From Planctomycetaceae bacterium (GTDB lineage: Bacteria; Planctomycetota; Planctomycetia; Pirellulales; Pirellulaceae), in NCBI GenBank assembly GCA_018658605.1, contig JABHUV010000072.1:1-24573 (forward strand): 24,573 nucleotides of DNA, read 5' to 3'. Every line of letters starts with the position of its first letter. The first letter of the stretch is position 1. Below the pieces are notes generated by a model. The model was given only the letters and a program-made list of their open reading frames with translations, was not told the origin of the DNA and did no database searches. A program made the translations under genes and the position numbers. This document shows, one piece after another, positions 9,349 to 17,234 of the stretch.

Positions 9349-9576
9349 TAGCGGATATGCTCAGTTAAAAGTTTATTAGCGGGGGCACTGATATAATCAT
9401 GTTAATCCAAGATAGTAGAATAAACCGTTTCAGTAATACAAATCAAGTGCGGAAGCGAAAACATACGGTCTCACAATAATTAGTACGTTTTGGTATCTTA
9501 ACATCTAATATTCTGTCGTTATTAACGAATCAAGAATTGTTTATCGAATATCCTTCAATCCATGCGAAAGTAATCC
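9349..9576. other. Intergenic region between divergent symporter and TM2 genes
   Basis: About 230 AT-rich bases that must hold promoters for both directions. A TATAAT is visible on the plus strand at 9392-9397, but without a convincing -35 box and 180 bases from the TM2 gene. No hairpin, RNA gene or small frame that I would defend. Confidence 0.4.
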
Positions 9577-10053
9577 ATGTCTGCAGGTTCTCTATATTGC
9601 CCCAAATGTGCAACTCCCGTTGCGGATGGAATCCCAGCTTGCCCCTCATGCGGTGTGCCGTTTGTGCAACAAGCGGCAGCACCATCGGCGGGCCAACCGG
9701 TCTATCAACAGCAACCGGTCTATCAACAGCAACCGGTCTATCAACAGCAACCATTACCACATCTGTCAGAAGCCGGCAACAAAAAAATGTCTGCTGGACT
9801 CTGCGCGATATTGCTCGGTGGCCTAGGGATCCATAAATTCATATTGGGTTACAACAGCGCTGGGTGGGTCTATGTTGGAATTTTAATAGGCGCCATTTTA
9901 TTGACTTGTTTAACTTTAGGACTAATACCCATCGTCGCGTTGACAGGTCCAGTTATGGGGATAATCTCCTTAATCGAAGGCATCATCTACCTGACCAAAA
10001 CAGACGAACAGTTCCATCAGATTTATATCCTTAATCGCCGCGAGTGGTTCTGA
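9577..10053 (+). CDS. Zinc-ribbon / TM2-domain membrane protein
   Basis: A 158-residue protein in three parts. An N-terminal zinc ribbon has C8, C11, C22 and C25. A glutamine-rich linker (about 38-57) contains QPVYQQ three times. The C-terminal TM2-like domain begins KKMSAGLCAILLGGLGIHKFILGYNSAGW, with the usual G-x-H-xFxLG pattern, and has two hydrophobic segments. TM2 proteins are found in all phyla with no agreed molecular role. The linker repeat is exact at the DNA level. Transcribed alone, convergent with the next minus-strand operon; a weak hairpin (10061-10077) lies between them. Confidence 0.85.
   Translation: MSAGSLYCPKCATPVADGIPACPSCGVPFVQQAAAPSAGQPVYQQQPVYQQQPVYQQQPLPHLSEAGNKKMSAGLCAILLGGLGIHKFILGYNSAGWVYVGILIGAILLTCLTLGLIPIVALTGPVMGIISLIEGIIYLTKTDEQFHQIYILNRREWF
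9697..9750 (+). repeat. Three exact tandem copies of an 18-bp unit inside the TM2 gene
   Basis: The unit CCGGTCTATCAACAGCAA occurs at 9697-9714, 9715-9732 and 9733-9750 without a single difference, encoding PVYQQQ each time. Because 18 is a multiple of three, copy-number change would keep the frame. Confidence 0.95.
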
Positions 10054-10110
10054 CGCTTGTAGCACTAAATTAGTGTTGAACGTTACTTGCGGCCGACAAC
10101 CAGCCCATTT

Positions 10111-11550
10111 TCAACTCACTAATTCACGAATCACCCGAGCGTCATAAACATCAGTCAGTTTTTCATCGCGACCGTTTTTTTCGTGCAACAGTTCTTCATG
10201 ATTGAGGCCCAGCAAGTGCAAGATGGTCGCGTGATAGTCAGACATCTTGGTGCGATTGACGACAGATCGATAGCCAAAGTCATCGGTTTCTCCATAGGTT
10301 TGACCACCTTGCACGCCACCGCCGGCCATCCATACACTAAATCCATAAGGGTGATGATCGCGTCCTTCCGACCCCATTGCCACTTTGCCACCTCGCAGCT
10401 CTGCGCCTGGAGTGCGTCCAAATTCACCGCCCCAAAGTACCAAGGTTGAATCCAGCAACCCACGTTGATCCAGGTCTTGTAACAACGCGCCAATTGGTCC
10501 GTCAGTACGCTGGCAACAGGAACTCGTGTTCTTCACGTTGTCCGAATGTGTATCCCACGGTTGGCCACTCATCAGGATTTGTACAAACCGAACGCCACGT
10601 TCCACCAAACGCCGCGCCATTAGGCAACGTTTTCCATAAGACAAAGTAACTTTGTCCTCCAATCCATAGGCCTTTTGAGTAACTGCCGTTTCCTGCGAGA
10701 TATCCATGGCATCGGTGGCGGCTAACTGCATGCGTGCAGCCAATTCCAAGTTTGAAATACGAGCATCCAATTCCAGCTCATGGGGATGATTTGCTTTGTG
10801 ACGAGCGTTAATAGATCGCAATAAATCCATTTTAGCGTGGCGTAGTTCTTCGATTTGCATACGTTTTGGCTTCAAGTTCAAAACCGGCGTTCCCTCACTG
10901 CGAAACGGAGTGCCTTGATAAACCGGGGGCAACCAACCGTTGGACCAGTTCCGCACACCATCCACCGACTGCCCTGCCGGATCCGGTAATACGATATAAG
11001 CCGGCAGGTTTTGGTTAACGGTACCCAAACCATAAGCAGACCACGCGCCAAGCGTCGGACGCCCGGGTGTAATCAGTCCGGTTTGAGCCATCCAAATTGC
11101 CTGTTCGTGATTTCGATGCTCGGTAAACATCGACCTAATCACCGCAATTTTATCGGCGTGTTTAGCAATGTTGGGTAGGCGGTCAGAAAACTCGATACCA
11201 CTCTCGCCATATTTGTGAAACTTAAACGGCGTTCCCAATAAATATTTAGTGCGATTCTCATCATCTACAACACTGTCTGGCGGCGTTTTGCTGTGGTATT
11301 GATTCAACATTGGTTTTGGATCCAACAAGTCGACCTGACTAGGCCCACCGTGCATAAACAACTGAATAACCGATGTTGCACGAGGCCTAACTCCCGGGGA
11401 ACGTTGGGATAAGTCGTGAACTTCTTTCGCAGCACCGGCATCCTCCAGCAGCAGGGCAGACAAGGCTAGACCACCGAATCCTGAACCCAGTTTCTTCAAG
11501 ACCTCACGACGGGATGGGATGGACTGATATTGATTCGCAGTTTGATTCAT
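10111..11550 (-). CDS. DUF1501 protein with Tat-type signal (paired with the diheme DUF1553 gene)
   Basis: Second DUF1501 copy. Visible (numbering from a GTG at 11580): SRREVLKKLGSGFGGLALSALL leader from residue 23, HGGPSQVDLLDPKP (77-90), PWDTH (341-345), GGEFGRTP (384-391) and GRDHHPYGF (406-414), so all the usual acidic and histidine positions are kept. I favour the ATG at 11550, which gives a normal Tat leader. It begins about 40 bases (or 9, from the GTG) after the PSCyt1/DUF1553 stop. This pairing is the standard planctomycete arrangement, often described in connection with polysaccharide use, though the biochemistry is not established. Convergent with the TM2 gene. Confidence 0.92.
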   Translation of the reverse strand: MNQTANQYQSIPSRREVLKKLGSGFGGLALSALLLEDAGAAKEVHDLSQRSPGVRPRATSVIQLFMHGGPSQVDLLDPKPMLNQYHSKTPPDSVVDDENRTKYLLGTPFKFHKYGESGIEFSDRLPNIAKHADKIAVIRSMFTEHRNHEQAIWMAQTGLITPGRPTLGAWSAYGLGTVNQNLPAYIVLPDPAGQSVDGVRNWSNGWLPPVYQGTPFRSEGTPVLNLKPKRMQIEELRHAKMDLLRSINARHKANHPHELELDARISNLELAARMQLAATDAMDISQETAVTQKAYGLEDKVTLSYGKRCLMARRLVERGVRFVQILMSGQPWDTHSDNVKNTSSCCQRTDGPIGALLQDLDQRGLLDSTLVLWGGEFGRTPGAELRGGKVAMGSEGRDHHPYGFSVWMAGGGVQGGQTYGETDDFGYRSVVNRTKMSDYHATILHLLGLNHEELLHEKNGRDEKLTDVYDARVIRELVS

Positions 11551-11589
11551 TACATTCTCATATTCTTTAATAGCCAACACCTAAAGCGG

Positions 11590-14280
11590 TCAATCGATAT
11601 ATGCAAATTCATTGCTCGACAACAACACGTGGCAAAAATCCACTAGTGCCGATCGACTTGCTTCTTTCAGTTCCTGTTCAGTTGCATTCTTCTGTTCAAC
11701 CTGTCCACCTCGCAAATAGATATCCGACTGACGTAGGATAAATTCTGACATCCCCTCAAGCTGTTCGGCATCGGCTCGGCGTCCCGTCACAGCCATGAAT
11801 GCATACCCGAGCGGATCTTGGGGCGATTCCAGCAGCACACGATCCGCAAAGGCTTCGGCAGCATTCACGACCAAGTCACTATTAAGTAGTGACAGGGCTT
11901 GCAGCGGTACGGTTGACTGATTACGACGAGTACAGTTTGTTTCAATGTCCGGCTGGTCAAAGAGTTGCAAAATCGAAACAGGTGCCGAGCGTTTATTACG
12001 TAAATAAATTGACCGTTTTTGTGGTAACTTGCCATCGTTCACTACCACTTCACCATCGGAACGGCGGACAATGGCCGTCGGCGCCCCATACATATCACTT
12101 CGCAAGGCCCCCGCAACATGTAAAATACAATCACGTAGTGGTTCAGCTTCCATCCGCCTTAAATTTTGACGCCACAACAATCGATTATTGGGGTCAACCG
12201 TTTTAGCCGTTTCACCGTGACTCGCCTCGACCGCAGAGGACTGTTGGTAAGCTTGGGACGACAAAATTAAACGGTGTAAATGCTTTAAACTCCATTGATT
12301 CGATTCCAACTCTACCGCCAACCAATCCAACAACCGTTGATGTTGCGGTTCTTCTCCAGCCCAGCCGAAATCCTCAATCGTGGAAACTAAGCCTTCACCA
12401 AAATGGTGCAACCACAGTCGATTTACCATTACGCGGGACGTTAACGGGTGGCGGCTTTGAGTCAACCAGTTAGCAAATGCTGTCCGTCGCAACGACGTGG
12501 ACGCTTTACCTTCAACGGCTTTCCAGACAAACGGTTTATCCGCTTGAATCATCTCTGGAACACCCGGTTGCACAACAGCGCCCGGAGTTTGCGCGTCGCC
12601 GCGACGGAGCAAAGGGGTATACGGTTCACCTGAAACATCATAGGCGGCATAAACATAATCAAATAGTTGTCGCCGCTGCTCCACCGCTATTAGTTTTTTG
12701 GCTTGTTCATCAACCGCTTGCTTATACACGGGATAATCCGCCAGTAACGCTGCCTCAAGCTCTTTCGCGTCGGGACGGACCAGCTTCCCAAATTTTTCAA
12801 CTAGGTACCTTTGAATAACCGTTCGTTTTTCCACAGCAGTTCTGACAGCCGCAGATACATCGACACGTAAAACTTCGGGCAATGTACCCAAGCGTTGCAA
12901 AAACAATTCCTCAACTTTCTTGGCCCGCAGAGCCGCTAATTCATTTTTCAACGCAGCCAGTTCTACGTCGAGCTGCTTATTATGAAGCGCTGCGGCGTCG
13001 ACTTGCTTTTTAGAAGCCACCGGGCGTTTACGGTCACGAAATGGAATCCAAGCGTCCGGATTATAAACGCTCATAAAGATCGCCTGCAACTGATAGTAGT
13101 TCTTTTGTGTCAACGGATCGAATTTATGATCGTGGCACTTGGCACATTTCACTGTGATTCCCATCAAACCACTGGTCAAAATTTGCAATTGGCTATCGAT
13201 CGTGGGGTAGTAATAGAGCCCGTTAACATTTTTGATCGTTTTGAAGTCGGGACGACTCGCATCGGGAGCAGTGCGTAGAAACCCAGTCGCCGATAATGCT
13301 TCCACAACCTTCTGAGGCAATGCATCACTGTTTTCATAATGATCCCAGTAATCATGGACTTCATCGCCGGCAAGCTGTTCTCGCACAAACTGATCATAGG
13401 GGAGATCACGATTCAAGGCGCGAATAACGTAGTCTCGAAATCGCCAAATCAACTGGCGGTCTTGATCGGCAGATAGCACCCCGGCAGAATCAGAATAGCC
13501 AGCCACATCAAGCCAGTGCCGACCCCATCGTTCACCGTAACGGGGATCAGCAAGTACTTCGTCAAGCAACCGTTGAAAAGCAATCGGGGTATCGTCAACC
13601 GCAAACCTTTCGATCGCTTGCGGAGAGGGTAATATCCCCAGCATGTCAAGATAGACGCGGCGCACAAGAGTCGACTTCGTTGCAGGTGGGGAAAACGAAA
13701 GGCCTTTCGCTGACAATTGTTCCTGCAAAAATGAATCAATAGGATTGGTTGTAGAACCTGGAAAGTCTTTGCCGCTGACAACGGGTACCGCGGGTCTTTG
13801 CGGTGGCGTAAATGACCAATATGTATATTCAACTTGGTTGTAAGCAGTTGTTTCTACGACGTTTGTGGCATCGATACTAGAAGTGGCCACGGCTATTTTC
13901 AAATCGTTCCTCGCATTTTCGTTGATCCAGACGCGAATTTTACCCTGTTCTGCGGCGGTCAACGATTCACCTTTAGGAGGCATCTTCCCAGATGAGGCGA
14001 CTTCGTAAAGCAAGCTTGTTTCCGCTGCGTCTAAGCGAATAGCTGGTCCAGATTTGCCGCCATGTAAGATTGCAGTCACCGTCCGTAAATCTAAGCCAGC
14101 TTTTGGCGACGGGCCACCATGACAACTGATACAGCGAGCTTTCAGGATTGGCAATATATCTTTATTGAAAACAGTAGCCATTTCCATCGGTTTGGACGTT
14201 TGCGCATCTTTCTCCTCTTTCCCGAAAGCGGGTAAGACAAACAACAAGCAAAGACTAATTTGCAGGAAGTTTCGCATCAT
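11590..14280 (-). CDS. Exported PSCyt1 / DUF1549 / DUF1553 protein with two CxxCH haem motifs
   Basis: A large (896-residue) planctomycete-specific protein. A signal peptide ends near LPAFGKEE. The PSCyt1 cytochrome-like domain follows, with CISCH (C50, C53, H54) and a distal KMPPKG methionine. DUF1549 then begins around PIDSFLQEQL (180-190) and carries a second haem motif CAKCH (C379, C382, H383) in the family's CAKCHDHKFDP block. A predicted coiled-coil stretch (about 430-460) precedes DUF1553, with HPLTSRVMVNRLWLHHFG and an RRMEAEPLRD block near the end. Haem attachment needs reduced cysteines, so the redox protein one gene upstream (10-base gap) may be relevant. DUF1501 lies just downstream. 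Confidence 0.95.
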   Translation of the reverse strand: MMRNFLQISLCLLFVLPAFGKEEKDAQTSKPMEMATVFNKDILPILKARCISCHGGPSPKAGLDLRTVTAILHGGKSGPAIRLDAAETSLLYEVASSGKMPPKGESLTAAEQGKIRVWINENARNDLKIAVATSSIDATNVVETTAYNQVEYTYWSFTPPQRPAVPVVSGKDFPGSTTNPIDSFLQEQLSAKGLSFSPPATKSTLVRRVYLDMLGILPSPQAIERFAVDDTPIAFQRLLDEVLADPRYGERWGRHWLDVAGYSDSAGVLSADQDRQLIWRFRDYVIRALNRDLPYDQFVREQLAGDEVHDYWDHYENSDALPQKVVEALSATGFLRTAPDASRPDFKTIKNVNGLYYYPTIDSQLQILTSGLMGITVKCAKCHDHKFDPLTQKNYYQLQAIFMSVYNPDAWIPFRDRKRPVASKKQVDAAALHNKQLDVELAALKNELAALRAKKVEELFLQRLGTLPEVLRVDVSAAVRTAVEKRTVIQRYLVEKFGKLVRPDAKELEAALLADYPVYKQAVDEQAKKLIAVEQRRQLFDYVYAAYDVSGEPYTPLLRRGDAQTPGAVVQPGVPEMIQADKPFVWKAVEGKASTSLRRTAFANWLTQSRHPLTSRVMVNRLWLHHFGEGLVSTIEDFGWAGEEPQHQRLLDWLAVELESNQWSLKHLHRLILSSQAYQQSSAVEASHGETAKTVDPNNRLLWRQNLRRMEAEPLRDCILHVAGALRSDMYGAPTAIVRRSDGEVVVNDGKLPQKRSIYLRNKRSAPVSILQLFDQPDIETNCTRRNQSTVPLQALSLLNSDLVVNAAEAFADRVLLESPQDPLGYAFMAVTGRRADAEQLEGMSEFILRQSDIYLRGGQVEQKNATEQELKEASRSALVDFCHVLLSSNEFAYID

Positions 14281-14290
14281 ACAAAGTATC

Positions 14291-14854
14291 TTATTCTAGA
14301 ATTGTTGAAAGACTCGTAATCACTTTATCAATTGCCGCTGCGTTCAATTCACCCGCGGCGAAGGCGTGATTCGCTTGGACCTGCAAACCGGTCCACATCA
14401 GTACCGTAACTTCGGCATTCGCAGCAATTTTATAATCTGGCGGACCTTTGGCATCCTTAAACACTGTCAATGGAAGCGTACGCAGTCGGTTCTTTTGCGC
14501 AAGTTCGCTCAACTGCCCCTCGTATTTTTTCGGTTTATCACTCAGCACAACAACAAACGCTCGCAATTGCTTGTTCGAGTTTTCAAATAGTTTTGCTTGA
14601 AGTTGTTTGGCCAAACTGACCATGTTATCGTCGACCGAGCGAGTGAAAACTGCTACGACCGGACGACCACCGTAAACTCAGCGATAGCACAGGGTCTTAC
14701 CACGAGTTTGCGCCGAGGAGCAATCCTTTACGTCAAACGCATCGGCGTAATCGCCAATTTGCAAACCGGATTTAACCTCAGCGTGTAATAGCATGGCAAA
14801 TGTCAGCAAGCCGAAGCAAGACAGCAGAACAACCGTTTTTCGTTTCAAGGTCAT
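14291..14854 (-). CDS. Exported thioredoxin-like protein with in-frame TGA at the CxxC position (candidate CxxU selenoprotein or nonsense allele)
   Basis: Read through one TGA, this frame gives 187 residues. The ATG at 14854 begins a signal peptide (MTLKRKTVVLLSCFGLL, cleavage near LHAEV), then IGDYADAFDVKDC and GKTLCYR. The TGA is codon 59, followed directly by VYGGRPVVAVFTR and 110 more good codons to a stop at 14291. From memory, related planctomycete proteins read LCYRCxYGxRPVV, so the TGA replaces the second cysteine of a CxxC (C56 and position 59). Both halves keep sensible protein sequence and codon use. Either it is decoded as selenocysteine, or this is a point mutation (TGC/TGT to TGA) or base-calling error. 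It starts the operon leading to the diheme protein (10 bases away) and diverges from a TlpA-like gene. Without recoding, only a 58-residue fragment is made. Confidence 0.7.
14651..14689 (-). promoter_or_regulatory. SECIS-like hairpin around the in-frame TGA (weak)
   Basis: On the mRNA strand UGCUA (14689-14685) can pair with UAGCA (14655-14651). Inside, CGG (14672-14670) pairs with CCG (14662-14660), leaving a 7-base loop UGGUCGU that contains GGUC, the apical-loop core of the E. coli fdhF SECIS. The loop begins only 8 bases after the TGA, closer than bacterial SECIS elements usually allow (about 16 or more), and the inner stem is short. Suggestive at best. Confidence 0.25.
14678..14680 (-). 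other. In-frame TGA codon, candidate selenocysteine site
   Basis: The TGA lies 58 codons after the ATG at 14854 and 19 codons before the next in-frame ATG (14623). Context is TGC TAT CGC TGA GTT TAC, that is C-Y-R-(TGA)-V-Y. A small hairpin follows (CGG/CCG with GGTC in the loop; see 14651-14689). Confidence 0.6.
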
Positions 14855-14903
14855 AGAAATTCACTTCCGTTTCTTATCACATAGTATTAAACGCGTGGTG
14901 TCG

Positions 14904-14919
14904 TTTGATTATAATCAAA
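14904..14919. promoter_or_regulatory. Perfect 16-bp palindrome between divergent redox genes
   Basis: TTTGATTATAATCAAA is identical on both strands. It lies 50 bases from the start of the TGA-containing gene and 45 from the TlpA-like gene, and contains TATAAT on both strands. It could be an operator for a dimeric regulator, a pair of overlapping -10 boxes, or both. No regulator gene is adjacent. Confidence 0.45.
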
Positions 14920-14964
14920 TTGTACGTGGCTGATTAGATTATTATCGCGAAACGCAAAAACCTC

Positions 14965-15543
14965 ATGGGAAACCCTACTATTCTCACTAAATTGGCTTGC
15001 ATGCTGCTGATAACAATCTGCAGCGGTTGCGGGAATACTGATAAAAAGGCACCGACTCTAGACGTCGCTGACGAGCCTCAAGTAACAGAGCAAATTGTTA
15101 ACACTCCGCTAACAACAATGGGCACTTGGAAGGATGTCGAAACTCTTATTCAAGCAGATCGAGGAAAGGTTGTCGTCGTGGATATTTGGAGCACTTATTG
15201 TGCGCCATGCATGAAAGAGTTTCCTCGATTGCTAGATCTACAAAAACTTCACGGTGATAAATTACGATGCGTATCATTCAATATCAATTACGCTGGACTA
15301 CCAAATCAAACCGTTGAAACAGATCTGCCACACATCCATAAATTCTTAGCCAAACAGCAATTCCAGCTAACCAATATTGTTTCGACCGAGACCGATGAAC
15401 AGGTCTATGCGCAACTTAAAATATATTCGATCCCAGCAATCCTAGTCTTCGACAAAACGGGCAAACGCGTGGCGACTGTCATCGAAGAAGCAGCCTATGA
15501 AAACACGGTAAGCCCTTTGGTCGCTCAGTTACTCGGTGAGTAA
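14965..15543 (+). CDS. TlpA/ResA-like thioredoxin-fold lipoprotein
   Basis: A 192-residue exported thiol-disulfide protein. The N-terminal hydrophobic segment ends in ITICSGCGN, with C22 the probable lipidated cysteine (C-S-G-C is an imperfect lipobox; C19 is a weaker option). The active site is WSTYCAPC (W75, C79, C82), followed by the EFPRLL helix and a cis-proline loop YSIPAILVFD. Family members reduce disulfides outside the cytoplasm, for example the apocytochrome c haem-binding cysteines, or support respiration-linked redox chemistry. It is transcribed alone on the plus strand, divergent from the TGA-containing redox protein and its diheme neighbour. It could be the partner that keeps their cysteines reduced. 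No ribosome binding site is visible. Confidence 0.88.
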   Translation: MGNPTILTKLACMLLITICSGCGNTDKKAPTLDVADEPQVTEQIVNTPLTTMGTWKDVETLIQADRGKVVVVDIWSTYCAPCMKEFPRLLDLQKLHGDKLRCVSFNINYAGLPNQTVETDLPHIHKFLAKQQFQLTNIVSTETDEQVYAQLKIYSIPAILVFDKTGKRVATVIEEAAYENTVSPLVAQLLGE

Positions 15544-15572
15544 CTGTAGGAATGTCCCGCGATGTGCAACAG

Positions 15573-17015
15573 CTACACTAACTCATCAATTTTACCGTAT
15601 TTCGTATGATCCACGAGATATCGCGGCCGGCCAGAAAGATCGTTGACGGTGGCTGTTTCGGTGTCGATTCCTAAATTATGGTAAAGCGTTGCAAACACTT
15701 CTTGAATATGCACCGGGCGTTCTGAGGGTTCTTCGGCAAATTTATTTGTTGCACCAATTACGCGCCCTGGTTGCACTCCACCTCCAAACATCAGGGCAAA
15801 ACTAGCTCGCGGCCAATGATCGCGGCCTCCCTTAGCGTTGATGCGTGGCGTTCGGCCAAACTCACCCCACACCACGACGGACACGTCTCGATCCAACCCT
15901 CGTTGATAGATATCATCGATCAGAGCGGCGACACCTTGATCAAAGAACGGCAAGTGATCGCGAGCATTTTCAAAATTCGTACCGTGCGGTTGCCCGTGCC
16001 AATCCCAACGTCCATAAGCCACCGTGACCGTCCGGACGCCAGCTTCAACTAACCGACGAGCTTTGATGAAATAGTCATTATGCAAACAAGCTCCATCTCC
16101 GTAACCGGCGTATTCGTAGGAACCACCACCATAGCGTTCAACGAGCTTGGGATCTTCTTTGGTAATATCCAAAGCGTCGGATAATTTGCTTGAGGTCAGG
16201 ATACCTAAGGCTTGTTCGGTAAAAGCATCTACACCTTCAAGCTCGACGATTTTATCGACCTGTCGCTTCATGCGGTCAAGACCCGCGAGCAGGGCAGTGC
16301 GGCTTTGGAATTGCGAAACATCGATGCCATGTAAATCCAAGTTTGCGGCACCGTCGGCGTTGGGGGTAAAAGGGGAATGTGACTTACCCAAGAAACCGGC
16401 ATCGCCCGGATTGGACCATCCGGATACTTTCATTTTGGGATTCAGACTGATAAACGGTGGAATACCCCGTTTCGCTGTACCCCGTATTTTTGAAATGACG
16501 CTACCGAGTGATGGCCAGCCACCGACTGGTTGGTTTTCGTTTAGTCGCCCCGTTAAGCACTGAAACGCATCATGTCGATCTTTTGCGCCATAGATCGAAC
16601 GAATCAGTGAGTAGCGATCCATGCGACTGGCAAGTTGTGGCAAATGCTCACAAATCTGCACTCCCGGTAGATTTGTCGATATCGGTGAGAACTCGCCTCG
16701 TATCTCACTAGGCGCTTCTGGTTTCAAATCAAACATGTCCTGATGCGGCGGGCCACCAGCTAGGAAAATCATGATGCAGGCTTTGTGTCCTAAGCGGTGA
16801 CGATTTTCACCTTGAGCTCGTAACAACTCCGGTAGTGTCAGTCCACCCATTGCCATACCACCGGCGCGCAAGAAACTGCGTCGATTTAAGCCATCGCAAA
16901 ATTGAGGGGGTAAGCGGTGAAACAAAACAGGGACCGTTTCAAAAAGGGGCAACGACCATATACGGTTTATACCATGACTAAGTTTACCACAGCAATATCT
17001 GTAACGCCAAGGCAA
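15573..17015 (-). CDS. DUF1501 protein with Tat-type signal (stand-alone copy)
   Basis: Third DUF1501 copy, 480 residues from a TTG at 17015 that directly follows an in-frame stop. The Tat-like leader NRRSFLRAGGMAMGGLTLPELL (from residue 44) is too far in for that start, so the real one is probably a TTG at 16925, giving MFHRLPPQFCDGLNRRS. Family blocks: FLAGGPPHQDMFDLKPEAP, GRWDWHGQPHG in place of WDTH, VVWGEFGRTP, and GRDHWPRASF. FCDGxxRRSFLRxGG and the PPHQDMFDLK wording mark a different DUF1501 subgroup from the other two copies. No DUF1553 partner is adjacent here. Function unknown; exported. Confidence 0.9.
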   Translation of the reverse strand: MPWRYRYCCGKLSHGINRIWSLPLFETVPVLFHRLPPQFCDGLNRRSFLRAGGMAMGGLTLPELLRAQGENRHRLGHKACIMIFLAGGPPHQDMFDLKPEAPSEIRGEFSPISTNLPGVQICEHLPQLASRMDRYSLIRSIYGAKDRHDAFQCLTGRLNENQPVGGWPSLGSVISKIRGTAKRGIPPFISLNPKMKVSGWSNPGDAGFLGKSHSPFTPNADGAANLDLHGIDVSQFQSRTALLAGLDRMKRQVDKIVELEGVDAFTEQALGILTSSKLSDALDITKEDPKLVERYGGGSYEYAGYGDGACLHNDYFIKARRLVEAGVRTVTVAYGRWDWHGQPHGTNFENARDHLPFFDQGVAALIDDIYQRGLDRDVSVVVWGEFGRTPRINAKGGRDHWPRASFALMFGGGVQPGRVIGATNKFAEEPSERPVHIQEVFATLYHNLGIDTETATVNDLSGRPRYLVDHTKYGKIDELV

Positions 17016-17156
17016 TTAGTAACTCCGTAATTTGACACGTTTAATATAGGCGTTTAACTCGGATACAGTGACTTTACCGTCACGCTTGCTTAAACACCGT
17101 TGGTGCAGCTAGGTTCCGCTAAGTGCACTCACACGCATTCGTATAATTAGGGATTG

Positions 17157-17200
17157 AAAAACCCCTTGACCGGACCGAGTAGGTCCAATCAAGGGGCTTT
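17157..17200 (-). terminator. Intrinsic terminator of the DUF1559 gene
   Basis: On the minus strand CCCCTTGA (17196-17189) and TCAAGGGG (17169-17162) pair perfectly, with an inner GGACC/GGTCC stem (17186-17182 with 17176-17172) and a GAGTA-type loop. The stem is followed by TTTTT (17161-17157). It begins about 40 bases after the DUF1559 stop. The strongest terminator in the window. Confidence 0.9.
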
Positions 17201-17234
17201 GAAAACAGTGCAATGATTAAAAACTAACTAGCTG

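Noticed and set aside
9697..9750. CRISPR-like array
   Set aside because: The 18-bp units are directly adjacent without spacers and encode a linker in frame.
10061..10077. Hairpin after the TM2 gene as an intrinsic terminator
   Set aside because: Six pairs including a G-U and no T-run on either side.
14291..14623. A separate 110-residue gene starting at the internal ATG 14623
   Set aside because: The frame continues upstream through one TGA into a signal peptide and a CYR motif, and the region between TGA and this ATG (VYGGRPVVAVFTR) reads as conserved protein, so this is the rear part of a longer gene.
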